Part shown: positions 16,522-23,796 of the stretch, piece by piece
Layout of the letters: each line of letters begins with the position of its first letter
Numbering within the stretch: the stretch's first letter is position 1
From: Microvirga sp. SRT01
GTDB taxonomy: Bacteria > Pseudomonadota > Alphaproteobacteria > Sphingomonadales > Sphingomonadaceae
DNA length: 64,000 nucleotides
NCBI GenBank assembly: GCA_018139225.1
Contig: JAGSNX010000005.1
Coordinates: 186,001-250,000 of the forward strand
Reading direction: 5' to 3'
Notes under the pieces: model-generated
What the model was told of the DNA's origin: nothing
Seen by the model: only the letters and a program-made list of their open reading frames with translations
The model's database searches: none
Program-made: the position numbers and the translations under genes

Positions 16522-16794
16522 TCAGTGGTCGCGCTTGAGGCGGCGCGTTCGGTGCGCGACGGTGACCACAGCGCCGTTCTCGCTGACCACGTACGTACCC
16601 AGCCATGGCTCTATAATCCGGCAGGCGCGCTGTCCGCCGAACGCCTTGGTGATGCGCTTGCGCGCGGCTTTGTCGAAGAACAACACGTCCGCACCGTTGT
16701 GGCGCATCGAGCTGGCGAACCGTTCGAACAGCTCCAGCGCCAAAGCCGGAATGGCGCGCTGCTGCATCCGTGTTTGTGCATGGTGGGTAATCAT
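16522..16794 (-). CDS. Small DUF4258-like protein, first gene of the UDG-like operon
   Basis: A 90-aa protein starting MITHHAQTRMQQRAIPALAL, with GGAG six bases before ATG 16794. The opening HAQTRMQQRAIP followed by FFDKAARKRITKAFG and the ending GAVVTVAHRTRRLKRDH match a widespread family of small proteins related to DUF4258/BrnT-type folds that occur on plasmids and islands. Some relatives are toxin components, but no antitoxin-like partner is adjacent. It leads the three-gene operon ending with the UDG-like protein. Confidence 0.6.
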   Translation of the reverse strand: MITHHAQTRMQQRAIPALALELFERFASSMRHNGADVLFFDKAARKRITKAFGGQRACRIIEPWLGTYVVSENGAVVTVAHRTRRLKRDH

Positions 16795-16983
16795 CACTTA
16801 CTCCGCTGATCCGATTAACAATGTATGTAACATCATCAGCGAGAGGTCAATGCTCCCGATGCGTTTTTTTTCCACCTTATGAGGCGGGTCACGCTCTGGC
16901 GCGCGGACGCCCGTTCGGCTCAATTTGTATCGGGGAAGAGAAGCGGTAGTTACCGACGGTCACAACCCGCATCGGAAAATACA

Positions 16984-17078
16984 GGTGGTACCCTTCTTCG
17001 CCCGCCCCAAGGCTCCGGCGCTGACTGTGGTTCAAGTTGCCGCCCTCGGCGCCGATGCACAGCGGGGCGGCAGGATCA
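16984..17078. repeat. Duplicated about 95-bp element, copy B
   Basis: The second copy of the element at 13834-13929, starting at the same GGTGGTACCCTTCT and sharing the same nearly invariant middle. It stands about 130 bases upstream of the Prim-Pol/helicase gene, directly before the palindrome at 17097-17111. Confidence 0.6.
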
Positions 17079-17096
17079 CCGCTCACCCGCGAGCAC

Positions 17097-17111
17097 CGTA
17101 TCCTGGATACG
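17097..17111. promoter_or_regulatory. Palindrome CGTATCCTGGATACG upstream of the replicase
   Basis: A perfect 15-bp inverted repeat around a central T, 96 bases before the replicase start. Its core TATCCTGGATA recurs at 19809-19827 and 19919-19928 and partly at 20431-20441, all within the replication/excision module. Probably an operator or a replication-protein site. Confidence 0.6.
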
Positions 17112-17206
17112 AGTGCCGGCAGGTCTAGCCCGGCGTCTGGAGATCAGTACATCCCGCCGCGGCCCGGCCGGCCCATCATCAAGGACAACAGCAATCAGGA
17201 ATTGAA

Positions 17207-19645
17207 GTGACCGACCTTATCTTCCACACACTTGCCCCGTACTATTGGTCCGCCGGACTTCCCGCCATTCCGCTCCTGCCCCGTCAGAAGCGTCCGGCCA
17301 TCATTCAGTGGTCTGCATTCGCCACCCAGATGCCGAGCAACGAGGTTCGCGAGCACTGGCTCTCGTCCTTCGCACACGGTAACATTGGTTTACCGCTCGG
17401 CCCCCAGGCCGGTGTCGCGATCATCGACATCGACACCGTGGACGAGGAAATCACCGCGGCTCTCCTCGACATTCTGCCGACGTCGCCGTGGAAGCGCGTC
17501 GGCAAGAAGGGGATGGCGCTCGCCTACCGCTTCCAGGGCCAGAAGAATTTCAAGCTCCGCGGCGTCGACGGCGAAATGCTGATGGAGTTCCTCGGCAACG
17601 GCAACCAGGTCGTACTGCCCGGCTCGATCCATCCCGACACCGGCCGTCCGTACGAGAGCAACACCCACCTTTGGGAGGTTCTCGACCAGCTGCCCGATCT
17701 CGGTGTCGACATCGAGGCCCGGCTTCGCAATCGCCTGGGCGTGAAGGGTTACTCCCTCGCCGCCGGGGGTCGATCGGCTCCGCTCGACGTGATCGCCGCT
17801 GGCGAGCGCGACGTGCAGATGATCCGTCATGCGGGATACCTGTCGCGCGTGGTTATGGGCATCGACAAGTCGCGGTCGTTCTCATTGTTCGAGGCGATCC
17901 AGCACATGTATCACTGGGTCGAGGCGTTCACCGCCAAGGTATCGGGCGACGCGATGGACCCTGAGAAGGGCGTCGCCAAGCTGCTGGAGTTCCTGGCTCG
18001 GGATTTGGAGATCGGCCGCACCCTTCCCCGCGGCTGGGACATCGAGCTTCCCCAGGAGTGGCAGGACCACCCGACGATCCGCGCAATCCAGGAGCGCGCT
18101 GCTCCCGTTTCTTTGGATCATGACAAGGCCACGGAATGGTTTGTCTCCTGCATGATGGAGGACCCGGACAGCGACGCAAAGACCGTTCAGTGCATTGAAC
18201 AGCTGACGTCCAAGGCGGCTATGGATCGTCACGTCTCCGACGCAATGTTCGACGCGATGATGAATATGATGAGCGCACGCTGCCGCGTTAAGGTCAGTAA
18301 GCCTGTGCTGAAAAAGCTCTTTAACGGTATCCGTAACGGCAACGTACCGGATCAGGAGCAGACGCACTATACCATTGCCGGATGTGTACTCGAGAGCATG
18401 GAGACGGAAGGGGAGTTGCGGCATGACGCCGGCCAGTTTTGGCAGTGGTCCGGATCCTGTTTTCAGGCGTTGGACGACAACCAGGTGTATATGCACGTTG
18501 CGAACAGCGTCACTGGAACGCCGCTTGCTCGTCGCGACGGTGACTATGCGGCCGTCGTGAATGTACTCCGTCGGATGTGCCAGAGGCCGCTGAACTCGGG
18601 AGACGTGGCAGGTATCAACTTTGCCAACGGCTTCGTCGAGATGGACCTCGTGGTTCGGGAGCACAATCCCAGCTATGGTGCCACCTTCACGCTGCCCTTC
18701 AATTACAACCGCGATCTTGCGTCAGCGCCCGCAAGGTTCTTCGAGTACCTGACGTCATGCTGGGGCCACGAACCCGACTTTGAGCACAGGATGATGGCCT
18801 TGCAGGAAATGTTCGCCGTGACTCTGTTCAAGATCGCTCCGCGCTTCCAGCGCGCGTTTCTCCTGTTCGGACGCTCCGGAACGGGGAAGACGGTGCTGCT
18901 CAACATTCTGCGTGCCCTGCTGCCGCCTAACGCGGTTGCCGAGTTGAAGCCTACCAAGTGGGCCGAGCGTTTCGCTCCCACGCGGTTGATTGGGGCGGCA
19001 GCGAACATCTGTGGAGAGCTGCCGGAGAACGGGACCATCGGTGGAGACGTCTTCAAGGAGGTCGTTGAGGGATCTCCGATCGAAACCGAGTTCAAGGGCA
19101 AGGATGGGTTTTCGTTCCGGCCCGTCTGCGCGCACTGGTTCGCGTCGAACTATCTGCCGATCTCGCAGGACTCCAGCCGGGGCTTCATCCGCCGCTGGCT
19201 GATCCTCGACTTCAACAAGCCGGTCCGCGACGAGGACAAGATCGAGAACCTGGCCGAGATCATCGTTGCCGAGGAGCGCGAGGCGATCGCCGCGTGGGCG
19301 CTTGAGGGCTTGCATCGGGTTCTGGATCAGCGTGGTTATACCAAGCCCGCTTGTCACGATAAGCGGATGGGCAGCATGCGGCGCATCAACAATTCCGTTC
19401 ACGCTTTCCTTGAGGACACTCGGGGCTACGCTCCCGGTGTCGGTGAGGCGCCGTGTCGTCAGGTGTACGATGATTACGCGTTCCACATGCGCGACGTGGG
19501 TCGGGGCAAGCCTGTCTCCTTCGAGCGGTTCGTCCAGATGCTCGAGGACCTCGACTTCGAGGTGAGCCGCAACCCGGTTGGAGACTTCGTTGTGCGGGGA
19601 TTAACGAAGGTGATGGGCTTGGCTAACGCGGCACGATCGGCTTAA
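17207..19645 (+). CDS. Prim-Pol primase fused to SF3 helicase (satellite replication protein)
   Basis: An 812-aa protein that can prime and unwind DNA for autonomous replication of the island. The N-terminal about 200 residues are a bifunctional primase-polymerase domain: LPAIPLLPRQKRP, the metal-binding DID in GVAIIDIDTVD (about 64-74), and VLPGSIHPDTGRPY. The C-terminal half is a P4/D5-type SF3 helicase: Walker A GRSGTGKT at 555-562, ICGELPENG as the Walker B region, HWFASNYLP as sensor 1, and the arginine motif RGFIRRWLILDF. The GTG start has AGGA eight bases upstream. A strong terminator and an AT-rich, palindrome-bearing region follow directly and may be the origin. Found in satellites and integrative elements. 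Confidence 0.92.
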   Translation: MTDLIFHTLAPYYWSAGLPAIPLLPRQKRPAIIQWSAFATQMPSNEVREHWLSSFAHGNIGLPLGPQAGVAIIDIDTVDEEITAALLDILPTSPWKRVGKKGMALAYRFQGQKNFKLRGVDGEMLMEFLGNGNQVVLPGSIHPDTGRPYESNTHLWEVLDQLPDLGVDIEARLRNRLGVKGYSLAAGGRSAPLDVIAAGERDVQMIRHAGYLSRVVMGIDKSRSFSLFEAIQHMYHWVEAFTAKVSGDAMDPEKGVAKLLEFLARDLEIGRTLPRGWDIELPQEWQDHPTIRAIQERAAPVSLDHDKATEWFVSCMMEDPDSDAKTVQCIEQLTSKAAMDRHVSDAMFDAMMNMMSARCRVKVSKPVLKKLFNGIRNGNVPDQEQTHYTIAGCVLESMETEGELRHDAGQFWQWSGSCFQALDDNQVYMHVANSVTGTPLARRDGDYAAVVNVLRRMCQRPLNSGDVAGINFANGFVEMDLVVREHNPSYGATFTLPFNYNRDLASAPARFFEYLTSCWGHEPDFEHRMMALQEMFAVTLFKIAPRFQRAFLLFGRSGTGKTVLLNILRALLPPNAVAELKPTKWAERFAPTRLIGAAANICGELPENGTIGGDVFKEVVEGSPIETEFKGKDGFSFRPVCAHWFASNYLPISQDSSRGFIRRWLILDFNKPVRDEDKIENLAEIIVAEEREAIAAWALEGLHRVLDQRGYTKPACHDKRMGSMRRINNSVHAFLEDTRGYAPGVGEAPCRQVYDDYAFHMRDVGRGKPVSFERFVQMLEDLDFEVSRNPVGDFVVRGLTKVMGLANAARSA

Positions 19646-19659
19646 ACGAAGCGATCACA

Positions 19660-19692
19660 AACGGCAGCCCCTTGCCTATAGGGGCTGCCGTT
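19660..19692. terminator. Stem-loop terminator after the replicase
   Basis: A twelve-pair stem AACGGCAGCCCC/GGGGCTGCCGTT with a nine-base loop begins 14 bases after the stop. It has no long T-run but is very stable. Confidence 0.7.
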
Positions 19693-19808
19693 GCAGTTTC
19701 GATGCCGAAAAACAATAACTAATTGCTCAGATAATGGAGAAGCCCGTCGCCATATAACTGAAAACTTCTTAGTCTAGGACACCTGAATTTCAGTCTCTGA
19801 CATTCAGA

Positions 19809-19827
19809 TATATATCCAGGATATATA
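19809..19827. repeat. 19-bp perfect palindrome with core TATCCAGGATA
   Basis: TATATATCCAGGATATATA is fully self-complementary around a central A. It is the longest of the TATCCWGGATA family in the island and sits in the AT-rich region downstream of the replicase. Confidence 0.7.
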
Positions 19828-19918
19828 AAATTTACGCTTAAGGCGGTCGAGCTTAGCCACACGCCTTCCCGGATCGGCATTTCAGAAGATAACCTGGTTT
19901 TATGAGCCTAGGCACTCA

Positions 19919-19928
19919 TATCCTGGAT
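19919..19928. repeat. TATCCTGGAT site
   Basis: A near copy of the palindrome core (TATCCTGGATT instead of TATCCTGGATA), about 144 bases before the 20072 gene. Confidence 0.45.
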
Positions 19929-20071
19929 TAGCCGCTCGGACCGCCGGACCTCCGCGCCCACATCGGCGTTCTTGTTGCAGGAGTCACGGACTCCTAAGTC
20001 ACCCAGCAGACCTGAGCGAGGCGGCAACCTCGCCCAGGCCCTGACCCCAACCGTCTAATGAGGAGACGACT

Positions 20072-20383
20072 GTGGCTACGACCACTGCTAATCGCGCCCG
20101 CCGGTGGCGCAATGCCCTTTCGAAGTACGATGCCCTGAACCAGCGCCTGGATGAGGCTCAGCCTCACGAGGTGGACGCGATCGAACGCGAGCTCGCAGAT
20201 CGGGAGGCCGAGCTGTTCGACCTGCCCTCCCCGTCCTTCGAAGCCGTCCGCCAGAAGCTGGCGATCATGTGGCGGCTCGACATCGAAAAGCCGGACATTG
20301 AAGCCGGTGAGAAGGCGCTGATCCTCGAGGATTTGGATGACCTGATCGCGGAGACGGCCGAGTTGCTCGGCAGTCGCGCTTAG
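20072..20383 (+). CDS. Small coiled-coil-like island protein
   Basis: A 103-aa protein from GTG 20072, preceded by GAGGAGA. It is rich in Ala, Glu, Asp and Leu with long helices (WRNALSKYDALNQRLDEA, VDAIERELADREAELFDL, then EDLDDLIAETAELLGSRA). No known domain. It lies between the putative origin and the AlpA-like gene, with stem-loops on its 3' side. A role in control of replication or excision would fit the location, but nothing in the sequence shows it. Confidence 0.6.
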   Translation: MATTTANRARRWRNALSKYDALNQRLDEAQPHEVDAIERELADREAELFDLPSPSFEAVRQKLAIMWRLDIEKPDIEAGEKALILEDLDDLIAETAELLGSRA

Positions 20384-20389
20384 GTAGCC

Positions 20390-20422
20390 TCGGGGCTGGG
20401 CGAAGAGCCCGCGCAGCCCCGA
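20390..20422. terminator. Stem-loop after the 20072 gene
   Basis: TCGGGGCTG (20390-20398) pairs with CAGCCCCGA (20414-20422), with further partial pairing inside. It begins seven bases past the stop codon. Confidence 0.55.
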
Positions 20423-20430
20423 ACATCAAG

Positions 20431-20441
20431 TCCTGGATACG
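20431..20441. promoter_or_regulatory. TCCTGGATACG half-palindrome before alpA-like gene
   Basis: Matches the right-hand 11 bases of the palindrome at 17097-17111 exactly; the left arm is absent. It lies about 70 bases upstream of the AlpA-like start. Confidence 0.4.
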
Positions 20442-20459
20442 GTCGCCGTAGTACCTAGT

Positions 20460-20477
20460 CGCCCACGTTCGTGGGCG
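20460..20477. repeat. 18-bp perfect palindrome CGCCCACGTTCGTGGGCG
   Basis: A fully self-complementary sequence with a central TT step, 33 bases before the AlpA-like start. It may be a regulator site or a small terminator (TATTT follows). Confidence 0.5.
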
Positions 20478-20486
20478 TATTTGGAC

Positions 20487-20505
20487 GCCTCCTTTAACTG
20501 GAGGC
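20487..20505 (+). promoter_or_regulatory. Hairpin that covers the alpA-like ribosome-binding site
   Basis: GCCTCC (20487-20492) pairs with GGAGGC (20500-20505), which contains the Shine-Dalgarno sequence of the gene starting at 20510. Folding would hide the ribosome-binding site, so translation may be controlled. Confidence 0.5.
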
Positions 20506-20509
20506 AAAC

Positions 20510-20683
20510 GTGACCGACCGTATCTCATTCTCGATCAACGAAGCCGCTGCGCTCTGCGGCCTGAGCCGGACCAAGCTCTACGAGCTGATCCGGGCAGGAG
20601 AACTGAAGCCTGCCAAGGTTGGACTGCGCACGCTCATCCTGCGAGCCGACCTCGAAGCCATGCTCCAGCGCGCCACGGCCTGA
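20510..20683 (+). CDS. AlpA-family helix-turn-helix regulator/excisionase
   Basis: A 57-aa protein from GTG 20510 (VTDRISFSINEAAALCGLSR), with GGAGG eight bases upstream. The winged helix-turn-helix is plain: FSINEAAALCGLSRTKLYEL, IRAGELKPAKVG, then TLILRADLEAMLQRATA. This is the AlpA/excisionase fold, which in P4-like elements activates integrase expression or helps excision. Its stop is eight bases before the integrase start, so the two are an operon. A hairpin over its ribosome-binding site suggests translational control. Confidence 0.85.
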   Translation: MTDRISFSINEAAALCGLSRTKLYELIRAGELKPAKVGLRTLILRADLEAMLQRATA

Positions 20684-20691
20684 GGTACCAA

Positions 20692-21858
20692 GTGGCAAAA
20701 CATACCAATCGTCTCTCCGCGCTCCGCATCAGCAGGGCGATGGAGCCCGGCCTGCACGCCGACGGGAACAACCTTTATCTGCGGGTTACCCCGTCCGGCT
20801 CTAAGAGTTGGACGCTGATCTACAACTGGCACGGCAAGCGCCGGGAACTCGGTCTTGGCAGCTCAACGGTGGTGTCGTTGGCCGAAGCCCGGCAGCGCGC
20901 ACTGGAAGGAGCTCGCTTGCGCCAGCAGGGCCTCGACCCCAAGGCTGAGTGGTCCAGCACCAAGATCGATGTCGCGGCGCCGTCGTTCGGCAACGTCGCG
21001 CTCGAGGTCATCGCCGATCGACGTGCTGGCTGGCGGAATGCGAAACACGCTCAGCAGTGGCAGAATACCCTGCGGACCTACTGCGCGGCGTTCTGGGACA
21101 AGCCCGTTGCCGCCGTCGACATCGACGATGTCCGCAAGGCCCTGCAGCCGATCTGGTCGGCGAAACCGGAAACGGCAAGTCGGGTGCGTGGCCGTATCGA
21201 AGCTGTGCTGGATGCCGCCAAGGCGCGCAAGCTGCGGACGGGCGACAACCCCGCGGCGTGGCAGGGCAACCTCGCGCACCTGTTCCACCGCCACTCGTCG
21301 GCGCCGAAGCGGCATCAGCCGTCGATGGCCTACAATAGACTGCCTGGGTTCATGCTGGACCTGCATCGGCGCGAGGAACTCAGTGCGCGGGCGCTCGAAC
21401 TCACGATCCTGACGGCGGCGCGGACCACTGAGGTACGGGAAGCCAGGTGGGAAGAGATCGACTTGGACGAAGCAGTTTGGCAGGTTCCGGCCGACCGGAT
21501 GAAGATGAAGCGTCCGCATCGGGTTGCGCTCTCTCGGGCGGCCCTCGGCCTGCTGGCCGGTCTCGACTCGAGGTCCGGCCTGCTGTTCCCGGGCATGAAG
21601 CCGCACAAGCCCCTGTCCAACATGACGATGCTTCAACTGCTTCGGCGGATGGGCTTCGGCCAGTACACGGTTCACGGTTTCCGCAGCAGCTTCTCCACTT
21701 GGGCAGCCGAGCAGACCGATTATCCGCGGGAGATCGTCGAAGAGGCTCTGGCTCACGTCGTCGGGTCGGCGGTTGAGCGTGCTTATCGCCGGAGCGACGT
21801 GTTGGAGAAGCGGTTCGGCCTGATGGAAGCCTGGGCCGGCTTCATTGGCGCAGGCTGA
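20692..21858 (+). CDS. P4-type tyrosine integrase
   Basis: A 388-aa site-specific recombinase that inserts and removes the island at tRNA-Ser. The N-terminal DUF4102-type arm-binding domain shows LHADGNNLYLRVTPSGSKSW and LGLGSSTVVSLAEAR. A core-binding domain follows at about 95-205. The catalytic residues are Arg244 (ARTTEVREARW), His328 and Arg331 (HGFR), His355 (LAHVVG) and the Tyr365 nucleophile (ERAYRR). All are present, so the enzyme looks intact. The GTG start has GAGG seven bases upstream. It ends 160 bases from the attachment site in the tRNA. Confidence 0.93.
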   Translation: MAKHTNRLSALRISRAMEPGLHADGNNLYLRVTPSGSKSWTLIYNWHGKRRELGLGSSTVVSLAEARQRALEGARLRQQGLDPKAEWSSTKIDVAAPSFGNVALEVIADRRAGWRNAKHAQQWQNTLRTYCAAFWDKPVAAVDIDDVRKALQPIWSAKPETASRVRGRIEAVLDAAKARKLRTGDNPAAWQGNLAHLFHRHSSAPKRHQPSMAYNRLPGFMLDLHRREELSARALELTILTAARTTEVREARWEEIDLDEAVWQVPADRMKMKRPHRVALSRAALGLLAGLDSRSGLLFPGMKPHKPLSNMTMLQLLRRMGFGQYTVHGFRSSFSTWAAEQTDYPREIVEEALAHVVGSAVERAYRRSDVLEKRFGLMEAWAGFIGAG

Positions 21859-21872
21859 TCGTCGATCGGGTG

Positions 21873-21890
21873 GGGTCACCTAAGTGACCC
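21873..21890. terminator. Stem-loop after the integrase
   Basis: GGGTCAC and GTGACCC pair around CTAA, 15 bases past the integrase stop. Probably ends the alpA-int transcript before the tRNA. Confidence 0.5.
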
Positions 21891-22017
21891 TACTCGCGAC
21901 CCTACTGGAAGTTCTGAACACAGCCGCACGTTGGCGCACGCCGATACACATCTAACCAGTGATTGCCGGAGGATGGCGGCCGACCCGTGCCACTAGCGAA
22001 CACACGCGGACGCAACG

Positions 22018-22034
22018 TGGCGGAGACGGAGGGA
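22018..22034. repeat. attR: 17-bp repeat inside tRNA-Ser
   Basis: TGGCGGAGACGGAGGGA, the same as at 6216-6232. It supplies the CCA end, discriminator base, acceptor 3' strand and the first T-arm bases of the tRNA, so integration leaves the tRNA intact. Confidence 0.85.
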
Positions 22035-22107
22035 TTCGAACCCTCGGTACGGTTTCCCGTACGACGCTTTAGCAAAGCGTTGGTTTCAGCCACTCACCCA
22101 CGTCTCC
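22018..22107 (-). tRNA. tRNA-Ser(GCT)
   Basis: 90 nt including the encoded CCA. The acceptor arms GGAGACG and CGTCTCC pair fully. The anticodon loop TTGCTAA with stem CGCT/AGCG gives anticodon GCT, which reads AGC/AGU. The long variable arm TACGG-GAAA-CCGTA is typical of serine tRNAs. The T loop GGTTCGAATCC is canonical. It is the integration target of the island. Confidence 0.97.
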
Positions 22108-22243
22108 GGATGCGGCAGTGGAGCGGCTATAGCCAGCGTCGCGGCGGCGATCAACCGTTTGGCGCATCGGTTCGGCGACTCGTTCATTGCGTGGCAAGCC
22201 GCGGGTTGGTTAACGTGCTGCGATCAAGACAGGGGTTCGGGTT

Positions 22244-22993
22244 ATGCGGGGCGGTTGGATCATCATGGCGGCGGCGGCGACCCTGTCGCTGGCGGCATCG
22301 CCCGTCGCGGCGCAGGTGCGCACGATCGACCCGAACAGCGCGATCGACAGCGATCTCGCGCCGGGCGCGCCCGCGGCGTCGCCGTCCGCACCAGTCCGAT
22401 CGACCCAGCCGGCGCCTCCGCCGGTGCGGACCGCGCCGCAATCCACCGCCCCCGTCGAAGCTCCCGTCACGGCGTCCGAGGCCCGCAAGGAGGCGACCAC
22501 GCGCGCCGCCGACACGTACGAGCGCGATGACCTGCTCGCCGCCGGGGAGGGTGTGTTCGGCAAGGGCGCGGAGGGTCTCGCCGGCATTCTCGAAAAGGTG
22601 CTGAAGGAGCAGGGCCGCCCCAATGCCTATATCGCCGGGCGGGAAGCCTCGGGCGCGTTCGTCGTCGGCGTGCGCTACGGATCGGGCGTCATGACGCACA
22701 AGGTGGAGGGGCAGCAGCCGGTCTACTGGACCGGCCCCTCGGTCGGCTTCGACGTCGGCGGCGACGCGAACAAGGTGTTCGTGCTCGTCTACAATCTGTA
22801 CGACACGGAGGAGCTGTTCCACCGCTTCCCGGGCGCGGAGGGGCGTTTGTACCTCGTCGGCGGCTTCGCGGCGACCTATCTGCGGCGCGGCAACGTGGTC
22901 CTGATCCCGATCCGGCTGGGCGTCGGCTGGCGCGCGGGCGTCAACGTCGGGTATATGAACTTCACGCACAAGAGCCGCTGGCTGCCGTTCTGA
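22244..22993 (+). CDS. DUF1134 envelope protein (EipA-like)
   Basis: A 249-aa exported protein. The signal peptide ends about LAASPVAAQ, and an alanine/proline-rich linker follows to about residue 75. The conserved DUF1134 domain runs from ERDDLLAAGEGVFGKG to the end, with YIAGREASGAFVVGVRYGSG and PVYWTGPSVGFDVGGDANK. In Brucella the homologue EipA is a periplasmic protein needed for envelope integrity (family knowledge). AGGGG lies eight bases before the ATG. It is the first chromosomal gene right of the island. Confidence 0.88.
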   Translation: MRGGWIIMAAAATLSLAASPVAAQVRTIDPNSAIDSDLAPGAPAASPSAPVRSTQPAPPPVRTAPQSTAPVEAPVTASEARKEATTRAADTYERDDLLAAGEGVFGKGAEGLAGILEKVLKEQGRPNAYIAGREASGAFVVGVRYGSGVMTHKVEGQQPVYWTGPSVGFDVGGDANKVFVLVYNLYDTEELFHRFPGAEGRLYLVGGFAATYLRRGNVVLIPIRLGVGWRAGVNVGYMNFTHKSRWLPF

Positions 22994-23067
22994 TCCCGTC
23001 CGGGTGCTGGTCAGTCCGACCGCTGCGAGCGCTGGCGGAGACACCGGCGCGCGGCTAGGCTGCCGCC

Positions 23068-23796
23068 ATGCAGGCGATCGCGGTCTACAGTCCCAAGGGC
23101 GGCGTCGGAAAGACGACGCTTTCGGTGAATCTGGCATGGTGCGCGGCGACGCTGTCGGCGCGGCGCACCCTGTTGTGGGATCTCGATCCCCAGGGTGCCT
23201 CGACCTTCCTGCTGGGTCATGACCGCGCGCTGGACGGGCAGGCGCGGGCGGTGTTCGCGCGGGACGTGTCGGCGGACGCGCTGATCGTCGGCACCTCCGT
23301 CGATCGGCTCGACCTGCTGCCCGCGGATACGTCGTTACGTGGACTCGACCTGCTGCTGCACGGGCTGGGCAAGCGCAAGCGCTTGAACCGGCTGCTCGAA
23401 ACGCTCGCGGGTCGGTACGATCGCGTCATCCTCGATTGCCCGCCGGGGCTGACGGAAACGGCAGAGCAGGTCGTTCGCGCCGCCGCGCTCATCATCGCGC
23501 CGGTCATCCCCTCCCCCCTTTCGCGCCGCGCGTTCGACGAGATGGTGCTCCACCTCGATCGCGGTGGCGGCCGGCGGCCGGCGATGCTGCCGGTGTTCGG
23601 CATGGCCGACCGCCGCCGCAGCGTCCACAACGCCGCACTCGCCGCCGATCCCGACTGGCCGGTGATCCCGATGGCGAGCGTGGTGGAGGCGATGGCCACG
23701 CGCCGCCAGCCGCTCGGCGCGTTCGCTCCGTCCAGCCCACCCGCACGCGCGGTGGCGGAACTATGGACCGCGATCGAGCGACGGCTGGCGGGCTGA
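23068..23796 (+). CDS. ParA/MinD-family ATPase, orphan
   Basis: A 242-aa deviant-Walker ATPase. It has KGGVGKTT at 11-18, the switch DLDPQGAST at about 49-57 and Walker B RVILDCPPGL near 118-127. Relatives position plasmids, chromosomes or protein complexes by forming ATP-dependent dimers on DNA. No ParB or partner gene is next to it and no parS-like repeat was seen, so it is probably one of the stand-alone ParA proteins common in alphaproteobacteria. The ribosome-binding site is weak. Confidence 0.85.
   Translation: MQAIAVYSPKGGVGKTTLSVNLAWCAATLSARRTLLWDLDPQGASTFLLGHDRALDGQARAVFARDVSADALIVGTSVDRLDLLPADTSLRGLDLLLHGLGKRKRLNRLLETLAGRYDRVILDCPPGLTETAEQVVRAAALIIAPVIPSPLSRRAFDEMVLHLDRGGGRRPAMLPVFGMADRRRSVHNAALAADPDWPVIPMASVVEAMATRRQPLGAFAPSSPPARAVAELWTAIERRLAG

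Larger units (their letters stand above)
19693..20071. other. AT-rich, repeat-bearing region; candidate replication origin
   Basis: Locally AT-rich in an otherwise GC-rich region (especially 19700-19840). It contains the palindrome at 19809-19827, a related site at 19919-19928 and three TTTCAG-type repeats (near 19788, 19793-19806 and 19880). It lies directly after the replicase gene. This is the arrangement expected for a satellite origin, but it also holds the promoter of the 20072 gene. No protein-coding frame is seen. Confidence 0.5.
6216..22034. mobile_element. Integrated genomic island / satellite-like element in tRNA-Ser(GCT)
   Basis: The 17-bp sequence TGGCGGAGACGGAGGGA, which is the CCA end, acceptor arm and part of the T arm of the tRNA, occurs at 22018-22034 and again at 6216-6232 in the same orientation. 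A P4-type tyrosine integrase with an AlpA-like protein lies next to the intact tRNA, as is usual for tRNA-targeting elements. The 15.8 kb between carry a Prim-Pol/SF3 replicase, a restriction-modification set, a GIY-YIG protein, a UDG-like operon and small phage-like genes. There are no capsid, terminase, tail or conjugation genes, so it probably depends on a helper. Confidence 0.88.

Noticed and set aside
6216..22034. Full prophage
   Set aside because: No capsid, terminase, portal, tail, holin or endolysin gene is present; only the replicase, integrase and small accessory genes fit phage satellites better.
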